In this document: positions 62,030 through 64,000 of the stretch, one piece after another
Layout: each line of letters begins with the position of its first letter
How positions within the stretch are numbered: position 1 is the first letter of the stretch
DNA from: Bacillota bacterium
Lineage (GTDB): Bacteria; Bacillota; Clostridia; Acetivibrionales; DSM-1351
Reading direction: 5' to 3'
DNA: 64,000 nt
Assembly: GCA_023400235.1 (NCBI GenBank)
Contig: JAEXFI010000045.1
Coordinates: forward strand, 372,001-436,000
Notes under the pieces: generated by a model
Database searches by the model: none
What the model was told of the DNA's origin: nothing
Seen by the model: only the letters and a program-made list of their open reading frames with translations
Position numbers and translations under genes: made by a program

Positions 62030-62539
62030 ATGAGCGATTTTATTGAGCTTTCACCCGAAAAATTTAATGAGAGTCCCTTTAAGCTGGTCGGTCAGGATTG
62101 GATGCTTGTGACAGCTGCCAAGGCAGGGGCTGTCAACACCATGACTGCCGCCTGGGGTGGTCTGGGGGTAATGTGGACCAAAAATGTGTCCTTCGTTGTC
62201 ATTCGTCCACAGCGCTATACCAAAGAATTTATAGACGGCTCGGACTATTTTTCCCTTTCCTTCCTTGACGGCAGTTACAAAAAGCAGCTGAGCTACCTGG
62301 GTACAGCTTCGGGTAGAGATGAGGACAAGATTTCAAAGTCTGAACTGACCGTGGCTTATGACAACGGGGTTCCATATTTTACGCAAGCCGGAAAGGTCAT
62401 GATATGTAAAAAGCTTTATGCACAGCCCTATCAGCGGGAATTCTTCATAGCTACAGAGCTGGATTCCAAATTTTATCCTGACAGTGACCATCACACAATG
62501 TACATTTCCGAGATTGTCAAGTTAATGGTAAAGGAATAA
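62030..62539 (+). CDS. Flavin reductase family protein
   Basis: A 169-residue FMN-binding split-barrel protein. The NTMTAAWGGLGVMWTKNVSF segment binds FMN, followed by FVVIRPQRYTKEFIDGSDYF and a C-terminal DSDHHTMYISEIVKL block. Members reduce flavins or act as flavoredoxins, which take part in thiosulfate and sulfite metabolism in anaerobes. AAAGGAG precedes the ATG. Its position after two sulfur exporters fits a sulfur/redox role. Confidence 0.9.
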   Translation: MSDFIELSPEKFNESPFKLVGQDWMLVTAAKAGAVNTMTAAWGGLGVMWTKNVSFVVIRPQRYTKEFIDGSDYFSLSFLDGSYKKQLSYLGTASGRDEDKISKSELTVAYDNGVPYFTQAGKVMICKKLYAQPYQREFFIATELDSKFYPDSDHHTMYISEIVKLMVKE

Positions 62540-62585
62540 TCTGACCTTTATTATCAATAAATACTACATATACAGCCGCACTTTC

Positions 62586-62632
62586 AGCCTGGCTTTTCAC
62601 CGCATGAAAAATGCAATGCGTTAAGCCGGGCT
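62586..62632. terminator. Terminator between flavin reductase and GGDEF-EAL genes
   Basis: AGCCTGGCTT pairs with AAGCCGGGCT (one G-U) around a 27-base loop that holds a weaker inner stem (CGCAT/ATGCG). It can serve both convergent genes. Confidence 0.75.
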
Positions 62633-62635
62633 GCT

Positions 62636-64000
62636 TTATTTGTCGTGGGAGGATATAAGTCCAGACAAGAGCTTTTTCTCCACCTCACCCTTTGGCAATG
62701 GCTTTGAGAACAAATAGCCCTGCATTTTGTCGCACTCATATTTTTTCAGATACTCCAACTGCTCTGTATGCTCCACACCCTCTGCAATTACTGACATCCC
62801 CATTGACCTTCCCATCTTGATAATGTGCCTGGTTATAGTCTTATTTTCCACACCGATGGACACATTGTCTATGAAGCATTTGTCTATCTTCAAGGTTGTG
62901 ATTGGAAGCTGTTTTAAGTAGCTCAGGGAGGAATAGCCCTTTCCGAAGTCATCCAGAGCAATACCTATGCCCTTTTCCCTCAGCTGCCTCAATTTCTCAT
63001 ATACTATATCAAAGGATTCAATCAGGAGTGTTTCGGTTATCTCAAGCTCCAGGAAATGAGGGTCAAGCTCAAAATACTCAATAATTTTCAGTATTTTGCT
63101 GTTGAAATCAGCCTGGAATATTTGAAGGGGTGATATATTCACCGACATTGTCATATTAGTCATGCCCTGTTTATGTAAATGACTTAAAAAATCGCAGGCT
63201 TGAATCAGTACCCATTCTCCCAGTTCAATTATCATATGGGTATCCTCGGCAACCTTTATAAATTTTACGGGAGAAACATAGCCCAACTCCGGATTATTCC
63301 ACCGAAGAAGTGCCTCAAGCCCAGTCACCCTGTTTGTAGCAAGGTCAAGCTGGGGCTGATAGAAAAGCTCGAATTCGTTGTTGTCCATTGCAGTATGCAG
63401 ATGTTTTTCAATCACCATTCTTTCGGTAAAATCCTTGTTCATGCTTGCATCATACAATATATACCTGCTTTTCCCGCTTTCCTTGGCCTTGTACATGGCA
63501 ATATCCGCAGATTTTATAAGATCCTCTATGGTGTTTCCGTGGTCCGGATACATGGCAATACCTATACTGAAACTGATATGAAAGCCAATATTGTTTATAA
63601 AGAATTTTTCCCTGAAGCTGTACATAATGTCTGCCGTGAGCTGTTCCGCCCCCTCCAGGCCCGTTTCCTCTGCAAATATTATGAACTCGTCTCCTCCAAG
63701 CCTGTAAAGCGTACTGTTTTCAAACAAATCCAGGGACAGCCTTTCACTTGCCCCCTTTATGAGAAGATCTCCGAACTCATGACCCATGGTATCATTTATA
63801 TACTTGAAATTATCCATATCAATAAATAGTAAAGCCGCTTTTTTTCCATTGCTGTTTATAAGTATCCTGTTGGCATCCTCAAACAGAGAACGCCTGTTGG
63901 GAAGTCCTGTCAGCATATCATGCATGGCCAGGTATGTATACTTCTCTTCACTTACAGAAAGGTTATGCTGTATTTCAGAAATCTCCCTCAATTGGTCCTT
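62636..64000 (-). CDS. GGDEF-EAL protein (partial, N-terminus off the right edge)
   Basis: About 455 codons are visible; the reading frame stays open to the window edge, so the start lies outside. A coiled-coil-like linker leads into a GGDEF domain (HDMLTGLPNRRSLFEDANRI, YRLGGDEFIIFAE) and an EAL domain (GLEALLRWNNPELGY, EITETLLIES, LDDFGKGYSSLSYLKQLP, IAEGVEHTEQ). Both signature motifs are intact, so it could both make and degrade c-di-GMP. A sensory domain probably lies beyond the edge. Confidence 0.93.
   Translation of the reverse strand, partial: KDQLREISEIQHNLSVSEEKYTYLAMHDMLTGLPNRRSLFEDANRILINSNGKKAALLFIDMDNFKYINDTMGHEFGDLLIKGASERLSLDLFENSTLYRLGGDEFIIFAEETGLEGAEQLTADIMYSFREKFFINNIGFHISFSIGIAMYPDHGNTIEDLIKSADIAMYKAKESGKSRYILYDASMNKDFTERMVIEKHLHTAMDNNEFELFYQPQLDLATNRVTGLEALLRWNNPELGYVSPVKFIKVAEDTHMIIELGEWVLIQACDFLSHLHKQGMTNMTMSVNISPLQIFQADFNSKILKIIEYFELDPHFLELEITETLLIESFDIVYEKLRQLREKGIGIALDDFGKGYSSLSYLKQLPITTLKIDKCFIDNVSIGVENKTITRHIIKMGRSMGMSVIAEGVEHTEQLEYLKKYECDKMQGYLFSKPLPKGEVEKKLLSGLISSHDK

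Overview
The window looks like chromosome from a low-GC, spore-forming, anaerobic member of the Clostridia, most like the Ruminiclostridium / Clostridium cellulolyticum group. This is inferred from gene content and not from a search. The supporting signs are a primase gene followed by the sigma-A gene, the SCIFF peptide with its radical SAM maturase, sporulation-type genes (SpoIID-like, spore-coat transglutaminase Tgl), c-di-GMP enzymes, strong GGAGG ribosome binding sites and AT-rich intergenic DNA. There is no rRNA, CRISPR array or recognisable transposase. Both ends cut genes: a Nif3-like gene at the left edge and a GGDEF-EAL gene at the right edge.

Layout. 1-7.2 kb (minus strand) holds nif3, trmK, an HD-GYP phosphodiesterase, tRNA-Met/Ile(CAU), tRNA-Asn, rpoD and dnaG, with two hairpin-rich non-coding stretches. 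7.5-16.7 kb holds two small clostridial orphans, secF-secD, a gamma-carbonic-anhydrase-like protein, the SCIFF pair scfB/scfA, a TIGR04086 membrane protein, yajC, tgt and queA. 17-24.7 kb holds the aspartate/lysine pathway (lysC; dapA under a lysine riboswitch; dapB; a free-standing ACT protein), with fabH and a SpoIID-like gene between. 24.9-38.3 kb is mixed: a deoxyribosyltransferase-like protein, DUF624, tRNA-Leu, an acetate-uptake-family protein, a BlaI/M56 pair with visible operators, an SLH protein, tgl with an unknown partner, DUF486, DUF6512, a diguanylate cyclase and threonine aldolase. 38.7-45.7 kb is accessory-looking: DUF1697, several unrecognised proteins, a lipoprotein, GNAT and a 5'-nucleotidase.

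45.8-49.7 kb is the most unusual gene: a 1303-residue protein with a calcineurin-like phosphoesterase head, a STAND/NACHT-like P-loop NTPase centre and ten nearly identical 41-residue HAT/TPR-like repeats. Its architecture is that of an effector-NTPase-sensor immune protein, and it may form a unit with the 5'-nucleotidase gene downstream. 50-53.5 kb is a DNA-damage patch: dinB with a LexA box, a pair of small paralogues, a Pro/Gln/Gly-repeat protein and an SRAP/HMCES-type protein. 53.6-57 kb holds an ACT-MBL fusion, a SPL-like radical SAM protein and a WYL regulator. 57.1-62.5 kb is a coherent sulfur/redox block: rhodanese lipoprotein, C_GCAxxG_C_C protein, NapH-like ferredoxin, LysR regulator, YeiH exporter, TauE exporter and flavin reductase.

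Two repeat families cut across this layout. One is a dispersed, MITE-like element with AAGTCAATT-type inverted ends, present in six full, partial or degenerate intergenic copies. The other is a 107-bp tandem repeat downstream of lysC whose sequence differences preserve base pairing on the lysC strand.
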